Positions 53,126-64,000 of a DNA stretch of 64,000 nt are shown in pieces. The notes beneath the pieces are model-generated. The model saw only the letters and a list, made by a program, of their open reading frames with translations, had not been told where the DNA came from and did not search any database. The DNA comes from Dastarcus helophoroides. Its lineage: Eukaryota > Arthropoda > Insecta > Coleoptera > Bothrideridae. The stretch is from positions 433,912 through 497,911 of the forward strand of contig CM053326.1 of NCBI GenBank assembly GCA_028583605.1, in the 5' to 3' direction. The position numbers and the translations under genes are program-made. Within the stretch, counting starts at the first letter, position 1; every line of letters begins with the position of its first letter.

Positions 53126-54392
53126 TCAAATTCGATTTTTTCAAAACATTTCAATTCTTTTTAAAAATTTGAATTTTTTCAACGTTTTAACTTTTTGCAA
53201 ATATCGACTCTCTCGAATGTTTGTTTTTTTCATTCAACTTTTTTTCAATTTTCACTTTTTCGCAAGATACTGACTTTCTAAAAATGATTACTTTTTAAAA
53301 AGTCTGCCTTCGATTTTTATTGAAAATTCTTAAACATTTTTCGATTTCCTTAAAGCATTTCGTCTTTATATTTTAAAAACTTTCAAATTCAAATGTTCTT
53401 TTTTTTAGCTTCCACTTTTTTCGAATGTTTATTTATTTTATTAATCGCCAGACTTTTCAGTTTGACCTTTCTCTAAGATTTTAATTTATTTTCCAAATTC
53501 TGAATTTTTTGAAAATCTTTACACATAATTTCGATCTTTTCTCCAAATTGTTATTTTTTTTCAAAATTTAGATTTTTTTTTAAATTTAATGATGTTAAAA
53601 AACTTACCTTTAGAAACTTCTACCCTGTTTTTTTTTTAATTTTTGACCTTGGTCAAACTTTTGACAATTTCTCAAAGCTTTGATCTTTTTTTGAAAACTG
53701 AGATTTTTTTTTTAAAATTTCGACTTTTTTTCGAAGTTTCGGCTTTTATGTAGCAAACTGGACTTTTATTTGAAACATTAGATTTTCCTTTAATTTTTGT
53801 TTCTTGAAAAATTAAATGTATTCTCAAAATTCCGACATTCTTAATATTTTTAAACCTTTTCCAAATTTAGACTTTTTTTGAAAACTTCGGCCTTTTGTCA
53901 TCGAAATTTCGACTTTTTCTCGAAGCTATTACTTTTTCAGAATTTGATTTTTTTGGAAAATTTCCTCTTCTTTCGAAATTTTGGATTTTTTTAATATGAT
54001 AATGTGGAAACATTTTTTTTCAAGACATTTACCTTTTTTTTTTGAAAATTTCCACTTTAGCTTAAAATTTTTACTATTTCTCGAAGTTTTCACTTTTTTT
54101 TTGATAATTTCGACTTTTTCCCGAAAATTTTCACTTTTTTCAAAATTACACATTTTTGAAATATTTCAATTTTTTCAGGAATTTTAATCTTTTTTGAAAA
54201 GTATTACCTTTTATCATCAAAATTGGGACTTTTTTCGAAATTAAATATAGCTCATCCAAAATTTGAAGTTTTTTCAAAATCTTCATTTTTTTTTCAAAAG
54301 TTCGAGTTTTTGTGATAACTTTAACATTTTTTAAAAATTCGCCTGTTCCAGAATATTTTTATTTTTGGTGAAGAATCTAATTTTCCAAATTA
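53126..54392 (+). repeat. Degenerate TTTCGACTTTTT repeat
   Basis: A 1.27-kb plus-oriented block; opposed Phe- and Lys-rich frames near 53929-54187 are its translation. Confidence 0.5.
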
Positions 54393-54400
54393 CCAATTTT

Positions 54401-55295
54401 CAGTGGCGGCTGGTGACTTTTTGACAGGGGGTGCGCAGATGCAAAAATATTAGTAGTTAAGAGTTTAGGTGACTTCAGTGTCATAGCAAGATATTAAATT
54501 TAAGAGAAACAAAAGTGACACAAAAGGTGTGATATTTAATAGTATTTTTACGAATTAAATTTAATTACCATCTTATAATCTCCATTTCATGAAAACTGCA
54601 TTTGAAAATAAAATATATTTTATTACAAGCTTCTAATTAAATTCTACAAAAACACAAAATCAAAATATTTTTTAAAACAAAATCCGCTCTACGATCTTTT
54701 AAAGAAATAAAGTCTTCATTACTTTCTCATCAAAATTGTTTAAATCCAAATCTATAGATGAATAATTAGACCCTAGATTGGGTACTGCTATATCTTTGTG
54801 AATAGCGGTACTATTGGCAGTTAGGCCTGTAAGCGGCACAATTAACAATCGCAATCAGATCAGCCGGGACCTACGCATTTAGCATCATAAACGTAAAAAC
54901 ACACTTCAAACTCTAACTCGTACTCACCATTTGGCAATATCGCACATGCGCGGAGCGGCGTACCCCGGGCTAGCTTTACCGTGGTGTTCTGTAGTTTATT
55001 TCTCCGTATCCCGTGAAGACCGTAATAGGCATCGCACGGCACCCTCGCTAGGTACATATTTGTGCGCGCACCAACTTATTTAAATTATCTTATAATATTT
55101 AATATTTATAACGGAATCAAACGTTGGTGTATTTTATTCCAAGTCATTCACAAGTATTATTAGTTAATTAGTATGTCATTATTTTGTGTTTAAAAATCTG
55201 ATAAATCCAAGTCTTTTACATTAAACAGAAAAGGATAGATTGCTCATTTCACGAGGAGCGCGCGCTCTTGCGCTCTTTAAGACCAGCCGCCACTG
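54401..55295. mobile_element. Non-autonomous hAT-type DNA transposon, complete
   Basis: Terminal inverted repeats CAGTGGCGGCTGGT and ACCAGCCGCCACTG, flanked by a perfect 8-bp target duplication CCAATTTT (54393-54400 and 55296-55303). 895 bp with no transposase frame; the minus frame at 54860-55057 has no hAT dimerisation motif. An 8-bp duplication with CAGTGG ends is diagnostic of hAT. A related end is at 56436 and another at 62409. Confidence 0.88.
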
Positions 55296-55309
55296 CCAAT
55301 TTTTAAATT

Positions 55310-56280
55310 TTGAACGAATTCTACAAAAGGAATTCAAGATTTAACTAAATTTCGATTTTAAAGTTGCCTAAATTCAAAACAACCTAAAAAAATCGCAGCA
55401 AAGTAAAATATAGCGTAAACAAAACCAGATAAAAATTGAAAGTTTAAATTAGACATTTTCTAACATGTCATCGTTTCAAGTTTACCCTTAAAATTTCGAC
55501 TTCAATTTCAAGATCCCGGCTTTAAATTGGAATATAAATGTTGTATTTTTCTCTTGAAATTTTGACTGAAATTCCCAATTTCTAGGAAAAATTAAAAATA
55601 GCAAGATTTTATCACAAATTTTGAGATTTTGGGAAGTTTTAAAAAGTCGACATAGTAAAAAATCATTAGAATTTGAAATATCAAGAAAAAAATTGGCATA
55701 TTTAAATTAAAGTGAAATTTGAAGGAAAAAATTCAAGACAACTCGAAATTTTTATTAATAACTTCAAAAAACCGGGGTATTATATTATAAGAGGGAAAAT
55801 CCAAGTTTGAGGAAAAAAAACAAAGTTTGAAGTTGGAATTTTCGGAAAAATTCAAATTTGCCAAATAAAATTGCCAGGAAACTGGGCTTCAATGAAAAAG
55901 ACTTTACTTCTTGAGTTCAGTATTTACCATAGCACATAAAATTTGTATTTTAAACCCGAAATTTTAGAAAAAGAAAAGAAGTATTTTCAGAAAAGGGTCC
56001 AAATTTCAAAACAGCCGAAAATTTTGAAAAAAGAGTATTCAAGTTATAGAACTTAAAATTCAATTTGGCTTGAAATTTTGAGAATAAAATCAACATTTTC
56101 TTAGAAAGAGCGGAAATTGTAGGTTTCTAATTGAACTTTCAAAAAAATGTTCTTTAAAGTAAACACATAATTTTGAGATGAAAATTGCATGAATTTGTGT
56201 AAAATTTTGAAAAGGAAACTTTTTAAAAAATCCCAAACTTTAGGGTAAAGTAAAAATTATTTTAAGAACATACAAATTCA
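55310..56280 (-). repeat. Degenerate GTCGAAATTT repeat, minus orientation
   Basis: Minus-oriented AT block on the right of the hAT element; the block on its left is plus-oriented. Confidence 0.45.
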
Positions 56281-56289
56281 ACGAAATAA

Positions 56290-56436
56290 ACCGTTATTAT
56301 TTTCCGGTTCTGTTCCGGTTTTCGTTCCTACAAAAATAACGGTTTTTTTCGGTTTCCGGTTTTCGGTTCAGTTCCGGTTCGAAGCCCTGTTTTTGTATCT
56401 GCGCACTCCCTGTCAAAAAGTCACCAGCCGCCACTG
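56290..56436 (-). mobile_element. hAT-related element, one end
   Basis: Minus strand starts CAGTGGCGGCTGGTGACTTT and shares about 45 bases of end sequence with 54401, then has repeated CCGGAAC/GAACCGG motifs. No second end or target duplication found nearby. Confidence 0.6.
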
Positions 56437-56930
56437 TCATTACACTATAATAGTGCTCGCTTATGCTAAACAGTTGAGCAGAAAAGATTAGAAATTGATA
56501 TATGCAACATATTTGCTTTGGCAAAGCCTTTTATTAATCCAGTTTTTAAATATTATCCTTGCAGTATATGTACTTTAAGAACCAATTCTATTCATACGTC
56601 TTGGGAATTGTATATTGTAAAGCCAGATGCTATATAACCAACAATACACGATATTTAAAAGTTAACTGCATACACTCCGCTTCAACGGATTATCCTCCGA
56701 AAAAACATACAATTTACGGAATTATTTTAGGCCTATGTAAAAGACCAATAGTTTTATTATCTTGCTTGAAATTGGCGTTAAATTAAATTAATTTAAAAAA
56801 AGTCTTGGAGGCTGCCGACAGATGTGAAAACTTGGGAAATAGTAGTGTCTACGTAGGGTGGTGCAGTTCGAACTCACGCTAGTAAACAAGCAACAAAATA
56901 TTTACATTTTAAAATGCGACGCGGTATTTT
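56437..56930. other. Single-copy stretch, no gene assigned
   Basis: A plus frame at 56559-56786 (75 codons; KARCYITNNTRYLKVNCIHS, PPKKHTIYGIILGLCKRP) has protein-like composition but no family. Possible exon remnant. Confidence 0.3.
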
Positions 56931-57420
56931 CGAGAAAGCAGGCAAAATTTCGAAAAATTTTTCGTAAAAAAAGTTCTCGCAACTATTTTTAAATGAAATA
57001 AAGAAATTGAAAGTTCAAGTTAAAATTCGAAATTTTGAAGGAGTTCATTTGAGCAAGAATTCAAAATTGCCATTTTGATAAATCAAAATTTTCATTTTCA
57101 TAAATCAAAATATCGATTTTAAGAAAAACGTAGACGTTTTTCTTGAGCAAAAATTTAGAAATTTCAATAGAAAAGAGTTAACATTTTTGAAAAGAACCCA
57201 AATTTCAAGTCTCAAATTTTCTATGAAAAAATTTGAAATTTCCAAATCAATTACATCATTTCCAGAAGAAAAGTTCAGTTTTTCATTTAAAGTCGAAATT
57301 TTAAGAAAATACGGATAAAAATATTCCAGTTTATGAAAAAAGTTTGAGAAACTGGAACTTTATAAATTCGAATATTAAACAACGAGTTGATATTTTAAAC
57401 TGAAATCAATATTTTGTTTT
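56930..57420 (-). repeat. Degenerate GTCGAAATTT repeat, minus orientation
   Basis: AAAATTTCGAAAAATTT and GTCGAAATTTTAAG runs; non-coding. Confidence 0.45.
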
Positions 57421-57423
57421 TTT

Positions 57424-57562
57424 TTTGTGAGACGGACTGGTCCTTGGCTATCTTCAAAAATTGAAATACAAATCTTGTCCCCTGAAACCAAGAAAAATTA
57501 AAAAACACAGCAACCTCTCTTGGTTTCAGGCGACAAGATTTGCATTTTAATTTCTCAATATT
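57424..57562. mobile_element. H3 foldback, short
   Basis: Minus arm from GAGACGGACTGGTCCTTGGC to TTAAAAAACACA, then AGCAACCTCT and directly CTTGGTTTCAGGCGACAAG. The plus side begins two bases after the predicted ribozyme cleavage position; no ribozyme core is retained. Confidence 0.6.
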
Positions 57563-57641
57563 TTGTAATAAAAAGTGAATTATTTAAAAAAAAAACAAAT
57601 TTTACTTTTAAATTAAAAAAATTACAGAAACTAGCAATTTT

Positions 57642-59335
57642 CCTCGAAATTTTGTCAATCTTCTGATAAAAAAGTATATATTTAAAATTGAAATATTTTG
57701 TAAGAAAATTACGAAAAATTTTCTGGAAGTTACAATTTTTTTGTCAAAATTTCAATGTGTATTCACAATACTAGACATTTTCTGACGCCACATGGGGCAA
57801 ATTAGGACACCTGCCTTCCTCTGAAGACAAGCAATCAAGAAAAATAAAGATTCAGCCAGGAAATTTCCACTTTTTTCTTAAAATTTCTTTTTTTTAAACT
57901 CGCTTTTTTTCTTAAAATGCGTTTTTTTTTCTTAAAATGCGTTTTTTTTCTTAAAACTTCCTTTTTTTTCTTATTGTCGATAAAATCTGAATCTTTATGG
58001 AAAATTTCAAATTTTCCCTGAAAGATTAAACACTTTTTCTCAAAATTTAGATCTTTTTTGCAGAATTTCAGTCTATTTTTCCTAATTTCGTCTTTTTCTC
58101 AGAGTTTAGATTATTTTTTCTAAAATTCGACTTTTTTCTTAAAATATGACTTTCTCTAGAACATATTTAATTCTTTGTCTTTTCGAAATATTCTCGAGAA
58201 TTTCAGTTTATTTTTTTAGTTAAATTTCGATAACTTTTCTGAAATTTAGCTATTTTTAAAAGTTTGAATCTGATTTTTGAAAATTTCGATTCTTTTTTTT
58301 GTAAATTTTGCATTTATTCATAAAATTCCACTTCTTTTATCAAATATGACTTGTATTCAACATTTCAAATTTTTATTTAAAAGTTTGTTGTTTTTTCCGA
58401 AGTTTCACCATTTCTGGAAATTCGACTTTTTCTGAAAATTTCGACTTTTATTAATTCTGTAAATTTTAGCTTGCTTATTAAAATTTGCCTTTTCCTCGAA
58501 AGTTTGGTCAATCTTCTAATAAAAAAGTATTATTTTTTAAAATTTGATATTTTTGTAAGAAAATTACGAAAAAATTTCTGGAAGTTTCAATTTTTGTTGT
58601 CAAAATTTGGACGTGTATCACGATATAGACATTTTCTGACGCCACATGGGGCAAATTAGGACACCTGCCTTCCTCTGAGTTGAGCAATAAAAAAAAATAA
58701 AGATTCACCCAGGAAGTTACCATTTTTTCTTTAAATTTCTTTTTTCTTTAAATTCTTTTTTTTTTCTTAAAATTCGCTTTTTTCCTTAATTTCGATAAAA
58801 TCTCACTCTTTCTGGAAAATTTCAAATTTTCACTGAAAGATTAAACTTTTTTTCTCAAAATTTTTAGATCTTTTTCGCAGAATTTCTATTAACAATTCGA
58901 CTAATAATTTCGTCTTTTTCTCAGAGTTTAGATTATTTTTTCCAAAAATTCGACTTTTTTCTTAAAATGTACTTTTTCTGGAACATTCTGAATTTTTTGT
59001 CTCTTTCGGAATTTTTTCGAGATTTTGTTTATTTTTTTTTTGTTAAGTTTCGATAATTTTCTGAACATTTAACTATTTCTGAAATTTTGAATCTGATTTT
59101 TGAAAATTTCGACTCGTTTTTTTTCAAGAAATTTTGAATTTTGTCTCAATATTTTATTTAATATTTTCTTGATAAATTCGTCTTTTTTTCGCAAAATTTT
59201 TACTTTTTCTCCTAAAATAATCTAGTTTTTTTTTCAAGAAATTTTGAATTTTGTCTCAATATCCGATATTTAATATTTCTTGATAAATTCGTCTTTTTTT
59301 GGCAAAATTTTTACTTTTTCTCCTAAAATAGTCTT
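57642..59335 (+). repeat. Tandem duplication, unit about 850 bp, in TTTCGAC repeat
   Basis: GACGCCACATGGGGCAAATT and ACACCTGCCTTCCTCTGA occur at about 57783 and 58637, and TAAGAAAATTACGAAAAA at about 57703 and 58555, giving a constant offset near 853. The right unit ends with its own 105-bp tandem pair (AAGAAATTTTGAATTTTGTC at about 59127 and 59237). Confidence 0.75.
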
Positions 59336-59769
59336 TTTCTTATAATTTGTCTTTTCCTCAGATTTCGACTTTTCGAAATTTTGATTTTATTATCAAAATT
59401 CTACTTTTTGAACTTTTGCTCCAAAGATCGTTTATTTATTTCAAAATTCCTCATTTTTTTAATATTTGTCTTTTTCAACAAATTTTCACTTTTATTGCAA
59501 ATTGTGATATATTGTGGTTTTGAACATGTTTTCTCTCTAAATTAGATCGGAATGTTACTAAGAATGTTGGGAAAAATATTTTTATGGATTTAGAGAAATG
59601 GATTGTTTATAAATTTAACGTCTTTTCTAAGTTTTAACTTTTAAGAACAATGTTTTTGGAAATTGTAATTTTTTTTCTTAAAATTGACTTTTTCACAAAA
59701 TTAGACCATTAAAAATTTTAACTTTTTTCGAATAGCTTTTGTAAAAGGTTAATTTTTAATTTTTAATAT

Positions 59770-60143
59770 TGTTACGGGCTTATCGGTTCAAATAGATTAC
59801 CACGTGTGAATTACACCACTTTATTACCAAATTAACTCGGCACACTTCAACTAAACAGTAACTCACTTCTTATTTACTAATTGCTAAGCCACTAACTACA
59901 CTGACTTCTAACTGACTCACTCGAGGGAAAGCTGACCGCCTTTTATAGTTTTGGCCCCCGGCTTCTAGAACTTTTCGGCAGATAAGGCTTATCGTTTGCC
60001 GAAATTTCTGGAACGCTTATCTGCCATTTGTTTCGTTATCGCGGCCGCTTTCCCCTTATCAGATCCTTCTAGAAACTTTTTTTATTTACTAAATTCTACA
60101 ATTCTATTTTAAATCCTATTTCATCTATTTACGTTGCGTTACA
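59770..60143 (-). mobile_element. Solo LTR, subfamily A
   Basis: TGTTACGGGC to GCGTTACA, ATAT on both sides (59766-59769, 60144-60147). TTTTATAGTTTTGG promoter and GATAAG cluster intact; one of the best preserved copies. Confidence 0.9.
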
Positions 60144-60850
60144 ATATGATTTACTAAAAACTCCGACTTTTCCAAATTTTTTTTCCTCGTAACTTCGCCT
60201 TTTTCGAAATTACTAGTTTATTTTCAAAATTCCAATTTTGATATTGAAATTGAATTTTTTCTTGGAAAGTTGAAATATTTTCTAGAAAGTGCAATCTATT
60301 TCTCTTAATTTCTCTAAATTGTACGTATTTTTTCAAAATCGTGATACTTTTTCGACGTCTGTTTTGTTAATTATCTGTTTTTTCTTAATTTCTTTTTTGA
60401 ATTTGTTACCAGTGATTTCAAATTATTGTTCTAATTTCATGTTATTCTGCAAATTTTAACTTTCTATGTCAAAATTCAATGTGTTCTGTTTCCGGGCATT
60501 TCCATTAAAAATTGAATTTTTTTTGGAAATTTTGACTCTTTCATAAAATTTGTTAATTTTTAAAAAATTGGATCAAAATTTAAGATAAAATTCTAAATTT
60601 GAGATCAATATTTTTAGACAATTTTGAGAAAAAATTTCTTGTAAATTTCAAGAATATGTTAACATTGAAATAAAATAAAAATTCTGAGAGCAATATTTTT
60701 ATAAGTTGCATTAGTTTTTTATTTAAATTTGACTTGTTATGGAAATTGCCACTTTTTTCACAAGATTTGACATTTATTTAAGTTTTCTGAAAGATTTCTT
60801 CTCAAGGTTTGGACTCCTTTTCGAAATTTCGACCTTAAATCTGAAAATTA
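60144..60850 (+). repeat. Degenerate TTTCGACTTTTT repeat
   Basis: Plus-oriented AT block; no gene. Confidence 0.45.
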
Positions 60851-61170
60851 TATATCTCCAGTTTGTGTAGTGAAGTGGAAATATCGGTCCACGAATCTTT
60901 CAGAATGATTGTTTCTCCCCTTTAAGAAAATCCTGACCTACGCCCATGTTGAAAGCTAAACTGGCCTGATAATCTAACCCTAGCTCTGAGGTTAAATTGA
61001 ATATGAGAAACTATGGCTCTTTTTCGAAATTTCGACTTGAAAATTCGATCTCCCAGTTTGTGTACTTTTAAGTGAAAAGATTTGTACATTATTACTTAGC
61101 GGGAAGGTTTCTTTTTGGTCCATGAATTTTTCAGAATGATTGTTGCCCTCCATTGAAAGAAATCCTGCTT
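60850..61170. repeat. Dispersed repeat with two partial units
   Basis: TTTCAGAATGATTGTT(T/G)C plus GAAA(A/G)AAATCCTG occur at about 60900 and 61130, and CCAGTTTGTGTA twice. The segment GGCCTGATAATCTAACCCTA is shared with 43813 and 49820. A related piece lies at 1830-1885. Confidence 0.55.
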
Positions 61171-61740
61171 ATGGTCAGTGGTTAAACCAGAATTTTCGAG
61201 AAAAGAATTGCATATTTCTGCAAGGAAAAAAAAAGAGAAAATGACCTTTTAATATTATTTAAAAAAAAAGTTGAAAAAACTCGTATTTTTCAAAGTCAAA
61301 ATCTATTTTAAAAAAATAAATTTTGGGCTAAACATTTAAAAATTGACATTTTCTAAAGGAAGTTTGATCCTATTTTCAAGCTAAACAGTATCTAACTTTT
61401 TTTCTTCAAATTTTAATTTTTAAATTCCTAATTTCTAAAAAATCATGATTTGTAGAAAAGGGGTCAAATTGCGAGAGAAACTCACACCGTAAAAAATCGT
61501 ATTTTAGAACAATTCCAGAGAAATATGTCAAAATTTGGAATTTAAACGGGTTTTCAAATAAAAGTCGATATTTTGAGATTAAAACTGAAATTTTGAGGAG
61601 AAAATTAGTAAATAAAATATTATAGTGAAAAATAATGAAAAAAAGTTTAAAAAAGTCAAAATTTTCAAAAAAAACTCATACTTTTCAAAAATAAATATTT
61701 TACGCTTCCCTGTCTTAAAATAGCAAAATAATTAAAAAAG
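61171..61740 (-). repeat. Degenerate GTCGAAATTT repeat, minus orientation
   Basis: AAAAGTCGATATTTTGAGAT-type runs; non-coding. Confidence 0.45.
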
Positions 61741-62400
61741 TTTAAATTAATAGGATTGCTGCTTGTTTCGTTTAGGTTTACACGATTACCCATTATGTTT
61801 ATTTACCGTTAAGCTATTTTCTATATAACCTAGGAGTTTCCAGAAGTTAAACCGTATACTCTATATATAAAATGGATTGCCGACGTCATGTAAAACTGTC
61901 AACTTTTCTTACCACCTTTCCTAGCTTGTCAAGATCGATTGCATCAGAGGTCTTGTCGAAAGATCGTTTTGTTAGATTCCTTTAGGTCGTTCATCATTTT
62001 GACGCTTTAAAACATTTTTATGAAATAAATACCGGTAACTTCACCGATAAATCCCACATAATGAGCTTCAATACTTCCTAAAAAAAAGGACGTTATGGAT
62101 TAAGGACATTCGATATGTAGGGCGTTCCTTCATACAATTTTCTTTCCCTTATATGCATATCCAGCCTGAAGCTGAGGCTTAATGGAATAACATTTGTGAT
62201 GTTTAATCACTATCCTATCTGTATGGATGGCTTAATCACGTGCTCTATATATTACAGCGAGTTTAATCAAGGTCAGTTTCCATAATATTGTTCCAGAGTT
62301 TGTCATGTAAATGGCAACATAAATGGATTATGTGGTTCAGAACTTACAACACAATATTCTGCTTAGAAAAGGAATTAATTTTGACCCTTAGATAACATGA
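61741..62400. other. Unique AT-rich stretch, no gene seen
   Basis: Mixed composition (TGGATTGCCGACGTCATG, CATCAGAGGTCTTGTCGAAA); not repeated and no supported frame. Confidence 0.35.
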
Positions 62401-62408
62401 CTTACGAC

Positions 62409-62450
62409 CAGTGGCGGCTCGTAGCCAAAACTAATGGGAGTGCTGCGACA
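62409..62450 (+). mobile_element. hAT-like terminal fragment
   Basis: CAGTGGCGGCTCGTAGCC, a variant of the 54401 element end, followed by GGGAGTGCTGCG. Opposite end not seen. Confidence 0.45.
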
Positions 62451-62454
62451 ATGT

Positions 62455-63025
62455 TTAGCGTTTTAAAATTTTTAAAATTTCGAATGAAAATTTCGACATT
62501 TTTAAAACGTTATTTTTCGAAAATTTTTGATTTCTTTGAAAACTTGACAATGAAATCTTTTGATAACGGTGCGTTTTGAGAATTTTAAATTTCTTTGAAA
62601 ATTTGACAATCAAAAATATTGATAATATCGCGTTTTTTGAAAAGGTTGAATTTTTTTCCAAATTTCGATTGTATTAAAAAATTTAGATTTTTTCGTGTAA
62701 TCTCAACCTTCTTTTATTTTTAAATATAAGGTTTTTTGAAAAACTGTAAATTTCCGTATTTTCGTAAATATTTAGACTTTCCGGCGTTCTGTTTTCTTTT
62801 TGTATTTTTATTTTTGAAAATGAATTATTGCATATTTTTTAATTTTTACCATTTGAAAATTCTTACTTCTTCTAAAAATGTAAATTTTTTCAAAACTGGA
62901 CTTCTGATTTTTTAAAATTTCGACTTCTTTTCTAAATTTCATCTTTGTTTATATTTTTTTTGGATAATTATAATTTTTTTATTGAAAATTTCGATTCTTA
63001 ATAATTTCGAATGGTTTTTATTTAA
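62455..63025 (+). repeat. Degenerate TTTCGACTTTTT repeat
   Basis: Plus-oriented AT block; non-coding. Confidence 0.45.
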
Positions 63026-63029
63026 ATTT

Positions 63030-63168
63030 TTGATGGAACGGACTGGTCCTTGATTATCTTTAAAAACTGAAATTCAGAAATTGTCCCCTGAAACCAAAAA
63101 AGATTAAAAAACACAACAAAGGTTGCTCTAACGCGTTTCGACAGCCGGGCTGTCATATTCAGAATTCA
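63030..63168 (-). mobile_element. H3 repeat, single arm
   Basis: GATGGAACGGACTGGTCCTT end, CCCCTGAAACCAAAAAAGAT body, and a ribozyme with perfect stem II GACAGC/GCTGTC (loop CCG), GAAAC, GC, GTT and a normal AGAG start of stem I, but CTGAATA instead of CTGAAGA (G8 lost). Confidence 0.6.
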
Positions 63169-63460
63169 AAAGTTTCGACTTTTTTTGCAGAGTTTCGATT
63201 ATTTTTTGATTTCTTTTAGTAAAAATTTCGCTACTTCTTAATTTTCGAGATTCTTTCAAAATTTCCATTTTTTTAAAATTTTTGAAATGTTTTACACTTT
63301 TTCAAAATTTTAATTTCTTGCACCTAAAATTTCAACTTTTTAAAAAATGTTCCACTTTGATTCATAATTTTAACTACCAAAAATTTAGACTTTTCCAAAA
63401 TTTTAACTTTTCAATATTTCGACTTTGGAAAAACTTGATCTATGTGATAATTTTCACTTG

Positions 63461-63870
63461 TTTTCAATATTCCGGTTTCGAAAATTATGATTTTTATTGA
63501 AAAGTTGAGTGCAAATTCCCCAACTATTCAAAATTTTTTTTAAAGTTTCGAATTATTTTATAAATTCGATAAAAATTCTCAAATCTTTTGCAAATTTTGA
63601 TATATTTTTTAAATTCGACCTTTTTTTTAAAAAAAAAATTCTTCTTTTGCAAAATTTTGGCATCGTTTGGAAAGTTGAAAGATTTTGAAAATTTTTGCTT
63701 TGTCAACAAATTTCGAGTTTCGTTTTCAATATTCCGGTTTCGAAAATTTTGATTCTTATTGAAAAGTTGAGTGCAAATTTCCCAACTAATCAAAATTTAA
63801 AATTTTTTAAAGTTTCGAATTATTTCATAAATTCGATAAAAATTCTCAAATCTTTGATATATTTTTTTTT
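63461..63870 (+). repeat. Two-unit tandem repeat, period about 257 bp
   Basis: TTTTCAATATTCCGGTTTCG at about 63464 and 63722, followed in both by GAAAAGTTGAGTGCAAATT and TAAATTCGATAAAAATTCTC. Confidence 0.8.
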
Positions 63871-63891
63871 AAATTCGACCTGGAGGAGGGG

Positions 63892-64000
63892 GATAAAGCT
63901 GAAGAGCAAGAGAAGGAAGAGGAAGAAGAGAAAAAAGAGAAAGAAGAAGAAAAAGAGAAAGAAGAGTAAGAAGAGGAAGAGGAGGAAGAAGAGGAAGAAG
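63892..64000 (+). repeat. Purine-rich GAAGAG-type stretch at window end
   Basis: Irregular AAGAGGAAGAAGAG units running off the edge; possibly the start of a fourth purine array. Confidence 0.7.

Noticed and set aside
53929..54187. Opposed 74- and 68-codon frames as genes
   Set aside because: Phe/Lys/Asn-rich translations of the degenerate AT repeat, overlapping on both strands; the same holds for most short frames in AT blocks.
54401..56436. A single 2-kb hAT element using the ends at 54401 and 56436
   Set aside because: Those two ends match over more bases, but no target duplication flanks the pair, whereas 54401-55295 has a perfect 8-bp one.
1..64000. CRISPR arrays, rRNA, bacterial operons or prophage
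   Set aside because: No spaced direct repeats with unique spacers, no rRNA-like conserved blocks, no Shine-Dalgarno-led gene series; content is eukaryotic repeat DNA.

Overview
This 64 kb window looks like repeat-rich, AT-rich chromosomal DNA of an arthropod, most likely an insect. That reading rests on Jockey-like LINE reverse transcriptases, Penelope-like repeats carrying hammerhead ribozymes, LTRs with a TATA box plus TCAGT initiator, hAT ends with an 8-bp target duplication, and (AAGAG)n satellite-type arrays. I find no intact host gene, no tRNA or rRNA, and nothing prokaryotic. The very long open frames at 6.2-7.7, 9.5-11.5 and 31.8-33.7 kb are translations of pentanucleotide arrays, not proteins.

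Layout. 0-5.4 kb: a LINE 3' tail, a foldback repeat and a 1.35 kb long-inverted-repeat element. 5.4-12.4 kb: two oppositely oriented copies of one Jockey-like LINE, each broken by a (GAAGA)n/(TCTTC)n array at the same point of the reverse transcriptase. 12.5-23 kb: solo LTRs, interleaved inverted repeats with two hammerhead ribozymes, an RTE-like LINE with a solo LTR nested in it, a Penelope-like fragment, and large inverted copies of another ribozyme-bearing repeat. 23-39 kb: mostly degenerate TTTCGAC/GTCGAAA sequence with foldback elements, a third 1.8 kb (GAAGA)n array, a diverged solo LTR and a perfect-armed palindrome. 39.07-50.5 kb: a direct tandem segmental duplication (unit about 5.4 kb), in which copy 2 has gained a solo LTR with a clean ATAT target duplication. 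51-64 kb: the best hammerhead ribozyme, another Jockey RT fragment, a complete non-autonomous hAT element, an 850-bp tandem duplication, another solo LTR and a purine-rich end.

Main discovery. Four sequence-unrelated families of dispersed repeat (called H1-H4 here) each carry a minimal type I hammerhead motif: CTGANGA, stem II, GAAA, a 2-3 bp stem III, then an NUH cleavage triplet. H1, H2 and H4 use a 4-bp stem II with a 6-nt loop. H3 has a 6-bp stem II with one extra unpaired base. Stem positions covary between copies, and the turn points of several foldback copies fall at or within a few bases of the predicted cleavage site. Such ribozymes are known from Penelope-like elements and retrozymes; the co-occurrence of four families and the cleavage-site boundaries are the parts worth testing.

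Solo LTRs are the other organising theme: 13 copies plus one fragment, in at least three subfamilies, none with an internal region, several with an ATAT target duplication and GATAAG motifs clustered in U3.
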